NCBI RefSeq assembly: GCF_022012435.1
Contig: NZ_JAKLUA010000013.1
Span: 1-64,000, forward strand
DNA from: Bradyrhizobium zhengyangense
GTDB taxonomy: Bacteria; Pseudomonadota; Alphaproteobacteria; Rhizobiales; Xanthobacteraceae
DNA: 64,000 nt
Direction of reading: 5' to 3'
Part shown: positions 16,286 to 24,842 of the stretch, in pieces
How the letters are laid out: each line of letters opens with the position of its first letter
How positions within the stretch are numbered: position 1 is the first letter of the stretch
Notes under the pieces: model-generated
Told to the model about the DNA's origin: nothing
The model's database searches: none
The model's input: only the letters and a program-made list of their open reading frames with translations
Position numbers and translations under genes: made by a program

Positions 16286-18539
16286 GCTCAATCTCACCAG
16301 CGCTCCCGCGCATCTTCGTCACGGCTCGAGCATCGGCCAGCCGCTGACGCGCCGCGACGGCGTGCTCAAGGTCAAGGGCGAGGCGACCTACGCCGCCGAC
16401 AATCACCCGCCCGGTATGTTGTTCGCGGTGATCGCCGTCGCCAGCATTGCGCATGGCCGAGTCACCTCGCTTGATGTCGCTGCTGCCAAGCGTCATCCGG
16501 GTGTGGTCGATGTCATGACGCCTGATCACAAGCCGCAGCTCGCGATCGATCCTGAAATCAAGACCAATCCGTTCGTGTTCCGGATGGAGGTGCTGCAGGG
16601 CAACGAGGTCCGCTACGCCAACCAGCCGATCGCCGTCGTGATCGCCGAGACACTCGAGGCGGCGACGGAAGGCGCGGTGCTGCTGGCGCCTCGCTACGAG
16701 ACGCTGCCCGCGCTGGTCGGGCTTGATGCGGGCAAGAGTTACGTGCCTCCCGTCGTCGGCGTCGGCAATCCCTCGGAGAATCATCATGGCGATGTCGCAG
16801 CAGGCCTTGCGTCAGCCGACAAGCAGATCGATGCGACTTACGAGACGCCGGCGCAATATCACAATGCGATGGAGCCGCATGCGATCGTAGCTCACTGGAA
16901 CGACGATCATCTTCAGATCGACATGCCGACCCAGGGATTGATGCTGTCCTTGGCGCGCGTCGCCGAGCTGTTCGGCATTGCGCATGACAAGATCCACATC
17001 CGCAGCCCGTTCCTCGGCGGCGGGTTTGGCTCGAAGGGGCTGATGGCCGGTCCTCCGGTCCTCGGCATCATGGCGGCAAAGTTGGTCGGAAGGCCGGTCA
17101 AGCTGGTGCTGCGCCGTGAGCAGATGTATGGCCCGGTCGGTCATCGTGCGCCGACGCGTCAGCGCTTGCGCATTGGGGCTGATGCCGAAGGTCGCCTGAC
17201 CGCGCTCGATCACCACGCGCGCACTGTGTCGAGCACGTTCGACGATTTCTACGAGCCGGCTGCTGATGCCTCGCACACGCTCTATGCGGCGCCTGCGATT
17301 CGCACCTCGCATGACGCCGTGCGCGTCAACACCGGCACGCCGCTGTTCATGCGCGCGCCGGGCGAGGCAACGGGCTCGATCGCGCTGGAAAGTGCGATCG
17401 ACGAGATGGCCTGGGCCTGCGGGATGGATCCGCTCGCCTTCCGCCTGAAGAACTATGCCGAGGTCGAGCCGATCACCGGAAAACCGTTTTCCTCGAAAGC
17501 GCTGCGTGCCTGTTACGATCAGGGCGCGGCGCGTTTCGGCTGGGCGAAGCGCTCGCTCCGGCCGCGACAGATGCGCGACGATGCCGGACTGCTGGTCGGC
17601 TGGGGGATGGGCACCGCGACGTTCCCCGCGCTGATGTTCCAGGCTGAAGCGCGCGCGGCGATCCGCCGTGACGGCACCGGCGCGATGGAAATCGGCGCGC
17701 ATGATATGGGGCAGGGCGCCTGGACGGCGCTGGCCCAGATCGCGGCCGATGCGGTCGGCCTCGATATCGACAGCGTCAACTTCAAGGCCGGCACGTCCGA
17801 CCTGCCGGATGCCGGCATCGCCGGCGGCTCGGCACACACGGCGACCGCGGGTGCTGCGATCCACAGCGCCGGTGCGGCCGTGATCGCAAAGCTCGCCGAC
17901 CTCGCCACCAATGATGAGCGCTCGCCGCTGTTCGGCGCCGGCAATACCGGTGTGATCGCGCGCGACGGCCGCTTGATCCGGCGGGACGACGACAGCCGCA
18001 GCGAGAGCTACAGCGAGATCTTGGCGCGCGCCGGCGTTGCCGAGGTCGAGGCGCGCGGCACCGGCGCACCGAACCCGGCGGCGATGGAAGAGTATGCCAT
18101 GCACGCACATGGCGCGGTGTTCGCGGAGGTGAAGGTCGATCCCGAGCTTGGCCAGATCCGTGTCACCCGCATGGTCGGCGCCTTCGCGGCGGGGCGCATC
18201 GTCAATCCGCATCTGGTGAAGAGCCAGCTGTTCGGTGGCATGATCTGGGGCATGTCCTTCGCGCTGCACGAGGAAGCCATCACCGACCGCCGCAGCGGCC
18301 GGATCATGAATGCCAATCTCGGCGAGTACCACATTCCCGTGAATGCCGACGTGCCGCCGCTCGATGTGATCACGGTCGAGGAGCACGATCCGCATGTGAA
18401 TGCGCTCGGCATCAAGGGTGTTGGCGAAATCGGGATCACCGGCAGTGCCGGCGCGGTTGCCAATGCCGTCTGGCATGCGACCGGCGTGCGGGTGCGCCGC
18501 TTCCCGATCAGGATCGAGGAGCTGCTGACGCAGCGCTGA
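16278..18539 (+). CDS. paoC: Aldehyde oxidoreductase molybdenum subunit (PaoC/YagR-like)
   Basis: A 753-residue Mo-cofactor subunit. It starts with the xanthine dehydrogenase N-terminal motif (LTRRDGVLKVKGEATYAAD), contains the FLGGGFGSK Mo-cofactor loop near residue 250, and ends with GVGEIG carrying the catalytic Glu at about residue 717. PaoABC enzymes oxidise broad aromatic and aliphatic aldehydes to acids. No XdhC/PaoD-type maturation chaperone follows, so that factor must come from elsewhere. Confidence is high for the family and lower for substrate. Confidence 0.93.
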   Translation: MPELNLTSAPAHLRHGSSIGQPLTRRDGVLKVKGEATYAADNHPPGMLFAVIAVASIAHGRVTSLDVAAAKRHPGVVDVMTPDHKPQLAIDPEIKTNPFVFRMEVLQGNEVRYANQPIAVVIAETLEAATEGAVLLAPRYETLPALVGLDAGKSYVPPVVGVGNPSENHHGDVAAGLASADKQIDATYETPAQYHNAMEPHAIVAHWNDDHLQIDMPTQGLMLSLARVAELFGIAHDKIHIRSPFLGGGFGSKGLMAGPPVLGIMAAKLVGRPVKLVLRREQMYGPVGHRAPTRQRLRIGADAEGRLTALDHHARTVSSTFDDFYEPAADASHTLYAAPAIRTSHDAVRVNTGTPLFMRAPGEATGSIALESAIDEMAWACGMDPLAFRLKNYAEVEPITGKPFSSKALRACYDQGAARFGWAKRSLRPRQMRDDAGLLVGWGMGTATFPALMFQAEARAAIRRDGTGAMEIGAHDMGQGAWTALAQIAADAVGLDIDSVNFKAGTSDLPDAGIAGGSAHTATAGAAIHSAGAAVIAKLADLATNDERSPLFGAGNTGVIARDGRLIRRDDDSRSESYSEILARAGVAEVEARGTGAPNPAAMEEYAMHAHGAVFAEVKVDPELGQIRVTRMVGAFAAGRIVNPHLVKSQLFGGMIWGMSFALHEEAITDRRSGRIMNANLGEYHIPVNADVPPLDVITVEEHDPHVNALGIKGVGEIGITGSAGAVANAVWHATGVRVRRFPIRIEELLTQR

Positions 18540-18562
18540 GGTCCGACAATCGATGCTGCCGC

Positions 18563-18601
18563 AAAGCGCGATGATGATTCACCAGAATCTCATCGCGTTT
18601 T
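18563..18601. repeat. Rhizobial palindromic repeat / bidirectional terminator
   Basis: AAAGCGCGATGATGATTC (18563-18580) and GAATCTCATCGCGTTTT (18585-18601) form a nearly perfect hairpin ending in a T-run. It lies between convergent paoC and the LprI-like gene. The same sequence family is found between many Rhizobiales genes (from memory). It is well placed to terminate both genes. Confidence 0.7.
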
Positions 18602-20117
18602 AGCGTATCGCACTCGTCGGCTTGTCGATGTCTTCGGACGGCTTTGCCGGAAACAGCCGTGCCGTCGAGGAGATCGTGGTGTTGCGCTTGCATTTCGCTT
18701 CGTCGTCGGCGTTGTCGTTCTTGCCCTCGCGTTTCCTGGCAAAAACGTCGTCGAGCCGGTTGACGACGAGCATGCCATGGTCGCGTTCGAGCGTATCAGG
18801 GTTCTTGCGCTGCTCGCTTGATTGGAACGTGCCGCCCTTGATGTCGCCGCTGATCTCGTAGTCACAGCCGCCTTTCCAGTCAGCCTGCGACCATTTCCAT
18901 CCCTGGGCGTCGACCGAACCGTCCTTGTCCACGGTGATCCTGATGACGGCGTTATAGGCAAGCCAGGTGCCGGCGAGGCCGGCGCGCTTGTCGTCGAAGC
19001 CTTCGAGCAGCGCGATGCGCTCGCGTTGCAGGCTGTCGAGACGGTCGCGTCCAAACACCGTGTAATGCATCGCCGATGTCTGCTTCTCCCATGCGGGATG
19101 CAGGAATTCGGGATATTGCAGAGACTGGGCGCTCACCCAGTGGCGCTGGTCGTCCGTCAACCCGCGTCGCGTTGCTTCGTCCAGCCGCGGCAACAGCGCT
19201 TTCCATGCACGGTTCAGCCGCTGGTCGTTCGCGGCCAGATCCGGGTCGGCACAGATTTCCTCGTCGGTCGCCGTTTCAGGGCGAGTGCAGTCGAACGTCG
19301 GAGACACGAAAGCGGTATCGATCTTGTCGGTCCCATTCTGCTTGGCGCTCGCGAAATAGGTGCCGGTCACCTGGCCGAGGCGATCGCAATCCGGATCGTT
19401 GGAGAACGACCATTGCTCCTCGCTTGCCAGGATCACCACGCGGAGCGTGTCGCCTTGGCGCCGCAATTTGATCGAAATCGGATCGGCAGGTTTTGCGCCG
19501 GGCTCGGATGGTTGTGTCGGGACCGTGACGCCTGCGAGCCAGCCGTCTGCGCCGGCCTTGACGTTTGCCGTGAGCGTGCAGTGCCAATGCTTGTCACTGC
19601 CATAATCGGAGTTCAGCTCCGCATCGAGACGATAGCTGCCCGTCTCGGTCGCCGCGACGGTGATGCCACCAAAGGCGTTGGCCCAGCCGCCGGTCAGGCC
19701 GCTGCGACCGAAGCCGCGCGCGAGGTCATCCAGCACGGTCGCGCGCTGGCGCAGCACGTTGGTCATGTTCTGGCGCAGCTCGGCCTCGTCGGCTTCCTCG
19801 ACGGTATAGGCGGCTTCCTGGATCATCTCGTTGAACCAGACTTGGTCGCGCTTGAACAGGGGCCGAACGTTTGCCGGTGCCTTGGCGATGGCCGCCGCAA
19901 ACGATGCCTCGACCGCAGCAACGTGCTTGTCGTAGCCGTTGGCCTTGCAAAACTTGCTCGCGCCGCCCTCGATCTTGCTGCCGTCGGAGTTTTTCGCGCA
20001 GAACGTCATCGCCAGCGGTCCGCTGCTGCTGGCGCGCATGAAATCGTCCATCGCGTCGGCAGTGGCGGAGCTGAGCAACGCGGCTGCAAGCAGCGCGAGG
20101 CGGACAGGCCTGGACAT
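18600..20117 (-). CDS. Secreted protein with LprI-like (lysozyme inhibitor) domain
   Basis: About 505 residues from ATG 20117, with signal peptide MSRPVRLALLAAALLSSATADA. An N-terminal segment holds FCAKNSDG and ASKFCKANGYD cysteines. A central region with beta structure follows, then an LprI-like block, FDCTRPETATDEEICADPDL, and a conserved LDEATRRGLTDDQRHWV. The C-terminal part has another Cys-containing beta domain (WKGGCDYEISGDIKGG). LprI-like domains are small periplasmic helical domains, some of which inhibit lysozyme. The multi-domain size is much larger than a single LprI. Function unproven; periplasmic. Confidence 0.75.
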   Translation of the reverse strand: MSRPVRLALLAAALLSSATADAMDDFMRASSSGPLAMTFCAKNSDGSKIEGGASKFCKANGYDKHVAAVEASFAAAIAKAPANVRPLFKRDQVWFNEMIQEAAYTVEEADEAELRQNMTNVLRQRATVLDDLARGFGRSGLTGGWANAFGGITVAATETGSYRLDAELNSDYGSDKHWHCTLTANVKAGADGWLAGVTVPTQPSEPGAKPADPISIKLRRQGDTLRVVILASEEQWSFSNDPDCDRLGQVTGTYFASAKQNGTDKIDTAFVSPTFDCTRPETATDEEICADPDLAANDQRLNRAWKALLPRLDEATRRGLTDDQRHWVSAQSLQYPEFLHPAWEKQTSAMHYTVFGRDRLDSLQRERIALLEGFDDKRAGLAGTWLAYNAVIRITVDKDGSVDAQGWKWSQADWKGGCDYEISGDIKGGTFQSSEQRKNPDTLERDHGMLVVNRLDDVFARKREGKNDNADDEAKCKRNTTISSTARLFPAKPSEDIDKPTSAIR

Positions 20118-20221
20118 GGGCGGCTCGTGGTCAAAGCAGGTTCGGATCTGCTCCTTGGTCGCCGCTTGCATCCTTCCGGTTCAGGAGGCCGCGTGACGTC
20201 GCGTCCGCCCTGGCGGCCGGA

Positions 20222-20374
20222 TCAGTTCATCATTCGGCGGAGCGCCTTGATCTGCTCTCTCTGCTCTTCGATGTATTTCTCGATGGCCGCGCGCAGCTCC
20301 CGCGAATGGAGCTTTCTGGTATCGCGCTGAACTTCGTCGAGCGCGGCTTCTGCATTGGCGAGGGTGGTCTTCAT
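20222..20374 (-). CDS. 50-residue charged helical protein
   Basis: A short gene, MKTTLANAEAALDEVQRDTR and so on, ending KALRRMMN, 50 residues. It is almost entirely predicted helix with heptad-like spacing (EALDEV, LRAAIEKYIEEQREQIKAL). Coding status is supported by a clean composition, a plausible AGGG upstream, and a candidate FixK2 box 121 nt upstream of its start on the correct strand. Role unknown; possibly a small coiled-coil partner protein. Confidence 0.6.
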   Translation of the reverse strand: MKTTLANAEAALDEVQRDTRKLHSRELRAAIEKYIEEQREQIKALRRMMN

Positions 20375-20394
20375 CGCGAGCCCTGTTACGAAGC

Positions 20395-20423
20395 GGCCCC
20401 GGAGCGCCTAGGAGTCCGGGGCC
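20395..20423. other. 9-bp perfect hairpin in the leader of the 50-residue gene
   Basis: GGCCCCGGA (20395-20403) pairs with TCCGGGGCC (20415-20423), 21 nt upstream of the start of the small gene. It would form in the mRNA leader if transcription begins near the FixK-like box. Confidence 0.45.
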
Positions 20424-20494
20424 ATAACCTCAGCACCTTTGCGCGAGGCTGCTCGGCTACATCTCGTAATATATAGCGGCTCGGTCCGCGGAAA

Positions 20495-20508
20495 TTGAGC
20501 TGGCTCAA
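20495..20508 (-). promoter_or_regulatory. Candidate FixK2/FNR box
   Basis: TTGAGCTGGCTCAA is a 14-bp palindrome fitting the FixK2 consensus TTG(A/C)-N6-(T/G)CAA. If the site is at the usual -41.5, transcription on the minus strand would start near 20460 and read the 50-residue gene. On the plus strand the nearest start is 750 nt away. Confidence 0.55.
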
Positions 20509-20559
20509 GCTCCGTAAGATGCCGGTGCTCCGTATGATTGCGGAGGTCGCGATCGCGCC

Positions 20560-21108
20560 TTAGAACGTCGGCGGCGTGCAGGCCGAGATCACCTCGCACG
20601 GCTTGCCGCCGACGCAGCGGAAGCGATGCGGGCGGCGGCTTTCGAAATAGTAGGCATCGCCGGGATTGAGGATGCGCCGCTCGTCCTCGACGGTGACTTC
20701 GAGCTTGCCCGATATCACGATGCCGCCTTCCTCGCCGTCGTGGACGAGGTGCACGCGCCCGGTGTCGCTGCCGGGCTCATAGCACTCCTTCAGGATTTGC
20801 AGGCTGCGGCCGAACAGATTGTCGCCGACCTGCCGATACGAGATCGGCTTCTTGCCGACCTCGGTCAGCTCCTCGGCGCGGTAGAAGATTTTGCGCCTGG
20901 ACTCCGGCTCCAATGCGAAGAACTCGGCAAGCCCCATCGGGATGCCGTCGAGGATGCGCTTGAGCGCGCCGACCGACGGGTTCATCTGGTTGGATTCGAT
21001 CAGCGAAATCGTCGAATTGGTGACGCCGGCACGCTTGGCGAGCTCCCGCTGCGACAGCTTCTGGCGGGCCCGGATGAATCGCAGCCGTCCACCGATGTCG
21101 ACGCTCAT
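20560..21108 (-). CDS. XRE-cupin regulator, PuuR-like
   Basis: 182 residues. An N-terminal XRE helix-turn-helix (RLRFIRARQKLSQRELAKRAGVTNSTISLIESNQMNPS, about 8-50) is joined to a C-terminal cupin with HLVHDGEEGGIVISG and DAYYFESRRPHRF. This is the layout of PuuR and other repressors of polyamine or amino acid use. ATG 21108 removes a spurious N-terminal extension and starts the domain properly. It is divergent from the aminotransferase gene at 21257, which it probably controls. Ligand unknown. Confidence 0.88.
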   Translation of the reverse strand: MSVDIGGRLRFIRARQKLSQRELAKRAGVTNSTISLIESNQMNPSVGALKRILDGIPMGLAEFFALEPESRRKIFYRAEELTEVGKKPISYRQVGDNLFGRSLQILKECYEPGSDTGRVHLVHDGEEGGIVISGKLEVTVEDERRILNPGDAYYFESRRPHRFRCVGGKPCEVISACTPPTF

Positions 21109-21256
21109 GCCTCTGGCCCCTGTTGCAAGTGTTGCGGATCGCGCAAATATGGACCGGCTACCCAGGAAAATCAATGGCTTGCAGGTCACCAGAAAAGGAC
21201 TTGTTGCGCTATCGAAGCCGTGGCTCTGCTATGCCGTCAGCAAAGGAGCGTGGCCC

Positions 21257-22585
21257 GTGACCCTTCATCAGATTCCGAACACTATCAAGACCGACTCGTT
21301 CTGGATGCCGTTCACGGCCAATCGCCAGTTCAAGAAGGCGCCGCGCCTGTTCTCCTCGGCCGAGGGCATGCATTACACCACCGTCGACGGCCGCAAGGTG
21401 ATCGACGGCTCCGCCGGCCTCTGGTGTGTCAATGCCGGCCACGGCCGCAAGCAGATCGCCGCCGCCGTCGAGCGGCAGTTGATGACGCTGGACTTCGCGC
21501 CCGCCTTCCAGATGGGGCACCCGCTGGCCTTCGACTTCGCCGAGCGGCTCGCCGAGATCGCGCCGAAGGGCCTCGACCGAATCTTCTTCACCAACTCCGG
21601 CTCTGAATCGGTCGACACCGCGCTGAAGATCGCGCTGGCCTATCATCGTGCCACCGGCCAGTCGAGCCGCACCCGCTTGATCGGCCGCGAGCGCGGCTAT
21701 CACGGCGTCGGCTTCGGTGGCATGTCGGTCGGCGGCATGGTCGCCAACCGCCGCGCCTTCGCCACGCATCTGCCGGGCGTCGACCATATCCGCCACACCC
21801 ATGATCTTTCCCGCAACGCCTTCGCCAAGGATCAGCCCGAGCACGGCGCCGAGCTCGCCGATGATCTCGAGCGTCTGGTCGGCCTGCATGGCGCCGAGAC
21901 CATCGCTGCCGTCATCGTCGAGCCGGTGCCGGGTTCGACCGCGGTGCTGCCGCCGCCGAAGGGCTATCTGCAGCGCCTGCGTCAGATCTGCGACAAGCAC
22001 GGCATCCTGCTGATCTTCGACGAAGTCATCACCGGCTTCGGTCGCCTCGGCACGCCGTTCGCCGCTAATTTCTTCGGCGTCACGCCGGACCTGATGACCA
22101 CGGCGAAGGGCATCACCAACGGCACCATCCCCTGCGGTGCGGTGTTCGCCAGCCGCAAGGTGCATGACGGCCTGATGGTCGGCCCCGAGAACCAGATGGA
22201 GCTGTTCCACGGCTACACTTATTCCGCGCATCCAACCGCCTGCGCTGCCGGCATTGCGACGCTCGACATCTACAAGGACGAGGGCCTGCTGACGCGCGGT
22301 GCGTCGATGGCCGAATACTGGCGCGATGCGCTGCATCAGCTCAAGGGCCTGCCCAACGTCGTCGACATCCGCAATTGCGGCCTGATGGGCGCGGTCGAGC
22401 TCGCCCCGCGCGAGGGCGCCGTCGGCGCGCGCGGCTACGACGTCATGGTCGACTGCTTCAACACCGGCCTTTACCTGCGCATGAGCGGCGACAGCTTCGC
22501 GATGTCGCCTCCGCTCATCGTCGAGAAGAGCCACATCGACCAGATCGTCTCGATCCTAGGCGATGCCATCAAGAAGGTGGCCTGA
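21257..22585 (+). CDS. Omega-amino acid (beta-alanine/putrescine)-pyruvate aminotransferase
   Basis: A 442-residue class III PLP aminotransferase. The start is GTG 21257 with AAGGAG about 9 nt upstream; a longer frame exists but has no such site. It begins with the omega-transaminase signature FWMPFTANRQFKKAPR, has FFTNSGSESVDTALK, IIFDEVITGFGR-like LLIFDEVITGFGRLG, and the PLP lysine in TTAKGITNG at residue 284. These enzymes move the terminal amino group of beta-alanine, GABA-like acids or diamines to pyruvate. The divergent PuuR-like regulator and the downstream dadA support amine or amino acid catabolism. Confidence 0.92.
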   Translation: MTLHQIPNTIKTDSFWMPFTANRQFKKAPRLFSSAEGMHYTTVDGRKVIDGSAGLWCVNAGHGRKQIAAAVERQLMTLDFAPAFQMGHPLAFDFAERLAEIAPKGLDRIFFTNSGSESVDTALKIALAYHRATGQSSRTRLIGRERGYHGVGFGGMSVGGMVANRRAFATHLPGVDHIRHTHDLSRNAFAKDQPEHGAELADDLERLVGLHGAETIAAVIVEPVPGSTAVLPPPKGYLQRLRQICDKHGILLIFDEVITGFGRLGTPFAANFFGVTPDLMTTAKGITNGTIPCGAVFASRKVHDGLMVGPENQMELFHGYTYSAHPTACAAGIATLDIYKDEGLLTRGASMAEYWRDALHQLKGLPNVVDIRNCGLMGAVELAPREGAVGARGYDVMVDCFNTGLYLRMSGDSFAMSPPLIVEKSHIDQIVSILGDAIKKVA

Positions 22586-22646
22586 TAATTGCTCTTTGCA
22601 GCAATGATGCATCGGCGAGCATGATGCCGCGGGAGTTTGACCAAGC

Positions 22647-23912
22647 GTGAAAGTTCTGATCCTCGGCAGCGGTGTCATTGGTGTCACCTCTGCCTACTAT
22701 CTCGCCCGTGCCGGCCACGAGGTGACGGTCGTCGATCGTCAGCCCGAGCCGGCGCTTGAGACTTCTTTTGCCAATGCCGGCGAAGTGTCGCCCGGCTACT
22801 CCTCGCCATGGGCCGGCCCCGGCGTGCCGGTGAAGGCGGTCAAATGGCTCTTGATGAAGCACGGCCCGCTAGTGATCCGGCCGAAGCTTGATCCTGTGAT
22901 GTGGGTCTGGCTGCTCAAGATGCTGCGCAACTGCACCAGTGCGCGCTATGCGGTGAATAAGAGCCGGATGATTCCGATCGCGGAGTACAGCCGCGATTCT
23001 CTGCGCGATCTCCGCCGCGACATCGGCATTCAGTATGACGAACGTTCGAAAGGCACACTGCAGCTGTTCCGCTACCAGGCGCAGCTCGACGGCACCGGCG
23101 AAGACGTCGCTGTGCTCAAGCAATACGGCGTGCCTTACGAGACGTTGAGCCGCGAAGGCTGCATCGCGGTCGAGCCGGCGCTATCAGGTGTGAAGGAAAA
23201 ATTCGTCGGCGGCCTTCGCCTGCCGCAGGACGAGACCGGCGACTGCCACATGTTCACGCAGGCGCTGGCCAAGCATGCCCAGGCGCTCGGCGTGCGCTTC
23301 ATGTTCAATACCGGCATCGACCGTATCGTCACGGATGGCGGACGCGTCAGCGGTGTCGCGACCAGCGCCGGGATGTTGCAGGTCGATAACTATGTTCTCG
23401 CGCTCGGAAGCTATTCGTCACGAATGGCCGCGCCGCTCGGCATCGCGCTGCCGGTCTATCCGGTCAAGGGCTATTCGATCACGGTGCCGATCAAGGACGC
23501 CTCCGGCGCGCCGGAATCGACCGTGATGGACGAGAGCTACAAGGTCGCGATCACGCGCCTTGGCGATCGCATCCGCGTCGGCGGCACCGCGGAGATCTCG
23601 GGCTTCTCGACCAAGCTGTACGGCGCCCGCCGCGCCACGCTCGATCACTCCCTGACCGATCTGTTTCCGCGCGGCGGCGACCTCTCCAAGGCGACGTTCT
23701 GGAGCGGCCTGCGCCCGATGACGCCGGATGGCCCGCCAGTGATCGGCCCGACCCAATACGCCAACCTCCACCTCAACACTGGCCACGGCACGCTCGGCTG
23801 GACCATGTCCTGCGGCTCGGGGCGCGTGCTCGCGGACATGCTCTCGGGCAAGAAGCCGGAGGTGGATGTGAGCGCGCTGACGGTGGACCGGTATCAGCAC
23901 CGGTTTGGGTGA
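22647..23912 (+). CDS. dadA: D-amino acid dehydrogenase
   Basis: A 421-residue FAD protein. The start is GTG, giving MKVLILGSGVIGVTSAYYLA with the dinucleotide fold GSGVIG at 7-12. Conserved features include ETSFANAGEVSPGY, YPVKGYSITVP and a C-terminal GLRPMTPDGPPVIG followed by LNTGHGTLGWTMSCGSG. DadA deaminates D-amino acids at the inner membrane and passes electrons to the respiratory chain. It follows the aminotransferase by 61 nt in the same direction; no alanine racemase is alongside. Confidence 0.93.
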   Translation: MKVLILGSGVIGVTSAYYLARAGHEVTVVDRQPEPALETSFANAGEVSPGYSSPWAGPGVPVKAVKWLLMKHGPLVIRPKLDPVMWVWLLKMLRNCTSARYAVNKSRMIPIAEYSRDSLRDLRRDIGIQYDERSKGTLQLFRYQAQLDGTGEDVAVLKQYGVPYETLSREGCIAVEPALSGVKEKFVGGLRLPQDETGDCHMFTQALAKHAQALGVRFMFNTGIDRIVTDGGRVSGVATSAGMLQVDNYVLALGSYSSRMAAPLGIALPVYPVKGYSITVPIKDASGAPESTVMDESYKVAITRLGDRIRVGGTAEISGFSTKLYGARRATLDHSLTDLFPRGGDLSKATFWSGLRPMTPDGPPVIGPTQYANLHLNTGHGTLGWTMSCGSGRVLADMLSGKKPEVDVSALTVDRYQHRFG

Positions 23913-23920
23913 TTGATGCT

Positions 23921-24000
23921 GTCATTCCGGGGCGCTTCGAAGAGGCGAACCTGGAATCTCGAGATTCCGGGTCCGATGCCTCGCATCGCCCCGGAATGAC
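23921..24000. repeat. Palindromic intergenic repeat, CGTCATTCCGGG family (copy 2)
   Basis: The ends GTCATTCCGGGGCG and CGCCCCGGAATGAC are exact reverse complements, with a nested GGAATCTCGAGATTCC palindrome near the centre. Same family as 6869-6975. It separates convergent dadA and the XRE-cupin gene and may terminate both. Confidence 0.8.
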
Positions 24001-24007
24001 CGTGAGC

Positions 24008-24679
24008 TTATCCCGCCCCCGTCACGCAATTCACCCACAGTACCACGGCCTTCGTCTCCTGCGCAGGATTCGAAAACCGGTGCGGCCTTCGGCTGGCAAA
24101 ACGAAAACTGTCGCCTGCCTTCAGCGACCACGTTTCGCTGTCCACCGTCAGCATCATCTCGCCTTCGAGCACGAGGCCGGCTTCCTCGCCGTCATGGGTG
24201 TAGAGCTCGTCGCCCGCGGAGCCGCCGGGATCGATATGCACCAGGAATAAATTGAGCCGGTTGTCGCTGCCCGCAGCGCTCAGCAATTGCTTCGAAATTC
24301 CGCTGCGCCAGAGTTTCAGTTCCGGCCGCTGAAGCCCGCGCGTCACCACCTGGTCGGAGGCGCCGTCGGCACTTGGGCTCGCACCGAACAAAGCCGCGAT
24401 GCCAACGCCGAGCACGTCGGCGAGCGTTGCCAGCACGCGCAGCGACGGCGACGACAAGCCGCGCTCGATCTGGCTGAGGAAGCCGATCGAAAGCTCGGTG
24501 CGCGCCGCGACCGTTTCGAGCGAAAACTGCCTGACACGCCGGAGATCGCGGATACGGCGGCCGACCGCGACGTCCATTGCGGGCTCCGTCGGCTTCGCGG
24601 TAGCCTTCTTCCCGCTCTTGTTGCCATTCCTGGCCGGCTTTGCGACAGCCGGTTTGCGCATTCTCTTGCCACCGCTCAC
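24008..24679 (-). CDS. XRE-cupin transcriptional regulator
   Basis: Up to 223 residues (GTG 24679; ATG 24661 is an alternative). A Lys/Ala/Pro-rich leader is followed by an XRE domain (RRIRDLRRVRQFSLETVAARTELSIGFLSQIERGLSSPS, about 41-80). A cupin follows with THDGEEAGLVLEG and DSFRFASRRPHRFSNP. It is divergent from the polar amino acid ABC importer at 24843, with an ATTTTCA/TGAAAAT inverted repeat between them. It therefore probably represses the importer and itself until an amino compound is present. Confidence 0.88.
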   Translation of the reverse strand: MSGGKRMRKPAVAKPARNGNKSGKKATAKPTEPAMDVAVGRRIRDLRRVRQFSLETVAARTELSIGFLSQIERGLSSPSLRVLATLADVLGVGIAALFGASPSADGASDQVVTRGLQRPELKLWRSGISKQLLSAAGSDNRLNLFLVHIDPGGSAGDELYTHDGEEAGLVLEGEMMLTVDSETWSLKAGDSFRFASRRPHRFSNPAQETKAVVLWVNCVTGAG

Positions 24680-24740
24680 GTCAAAACGCTTCCTTCATGT
24701 GCATGAAAACCGCTTGCATCGTCGGCGAAAGTGTGACCAA

Positions 24741-24760
24741 ATTTTCATATTGGTGAAAAT
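24741..24760. promoter_or_regulatory. Inverted repeat, likely operator of the XRE-cupin regulator
   Basis: ATTTTCA (24741-24747) and TGAAAAT (24754-24760) are perfect inverted 7-mers with a 6-bp spacer, 62 nt from the regulator start and 83 nt from the importer start. The AT-rich dyad in GC-rich DNA between divergent genes is a classic repressor site. Confidence 0.6.
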
Positions 24761-24842
24761 AGGCCGAAACGGCTTGGCCCGCAACGTCTGCGATCAAGAC
24801 GTCTGCGAGCGCCGTCATCGGCCGGACCCAAAGGGGGATGCG

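Noticed and set aside
21132..21146. TTGCG-GATCG-CGCAA as a FixK2 box upstream of the PuuR-like gene
   Set aside because: The spacing is one base too long for the consensus; it may be an operator but evidence is weak.
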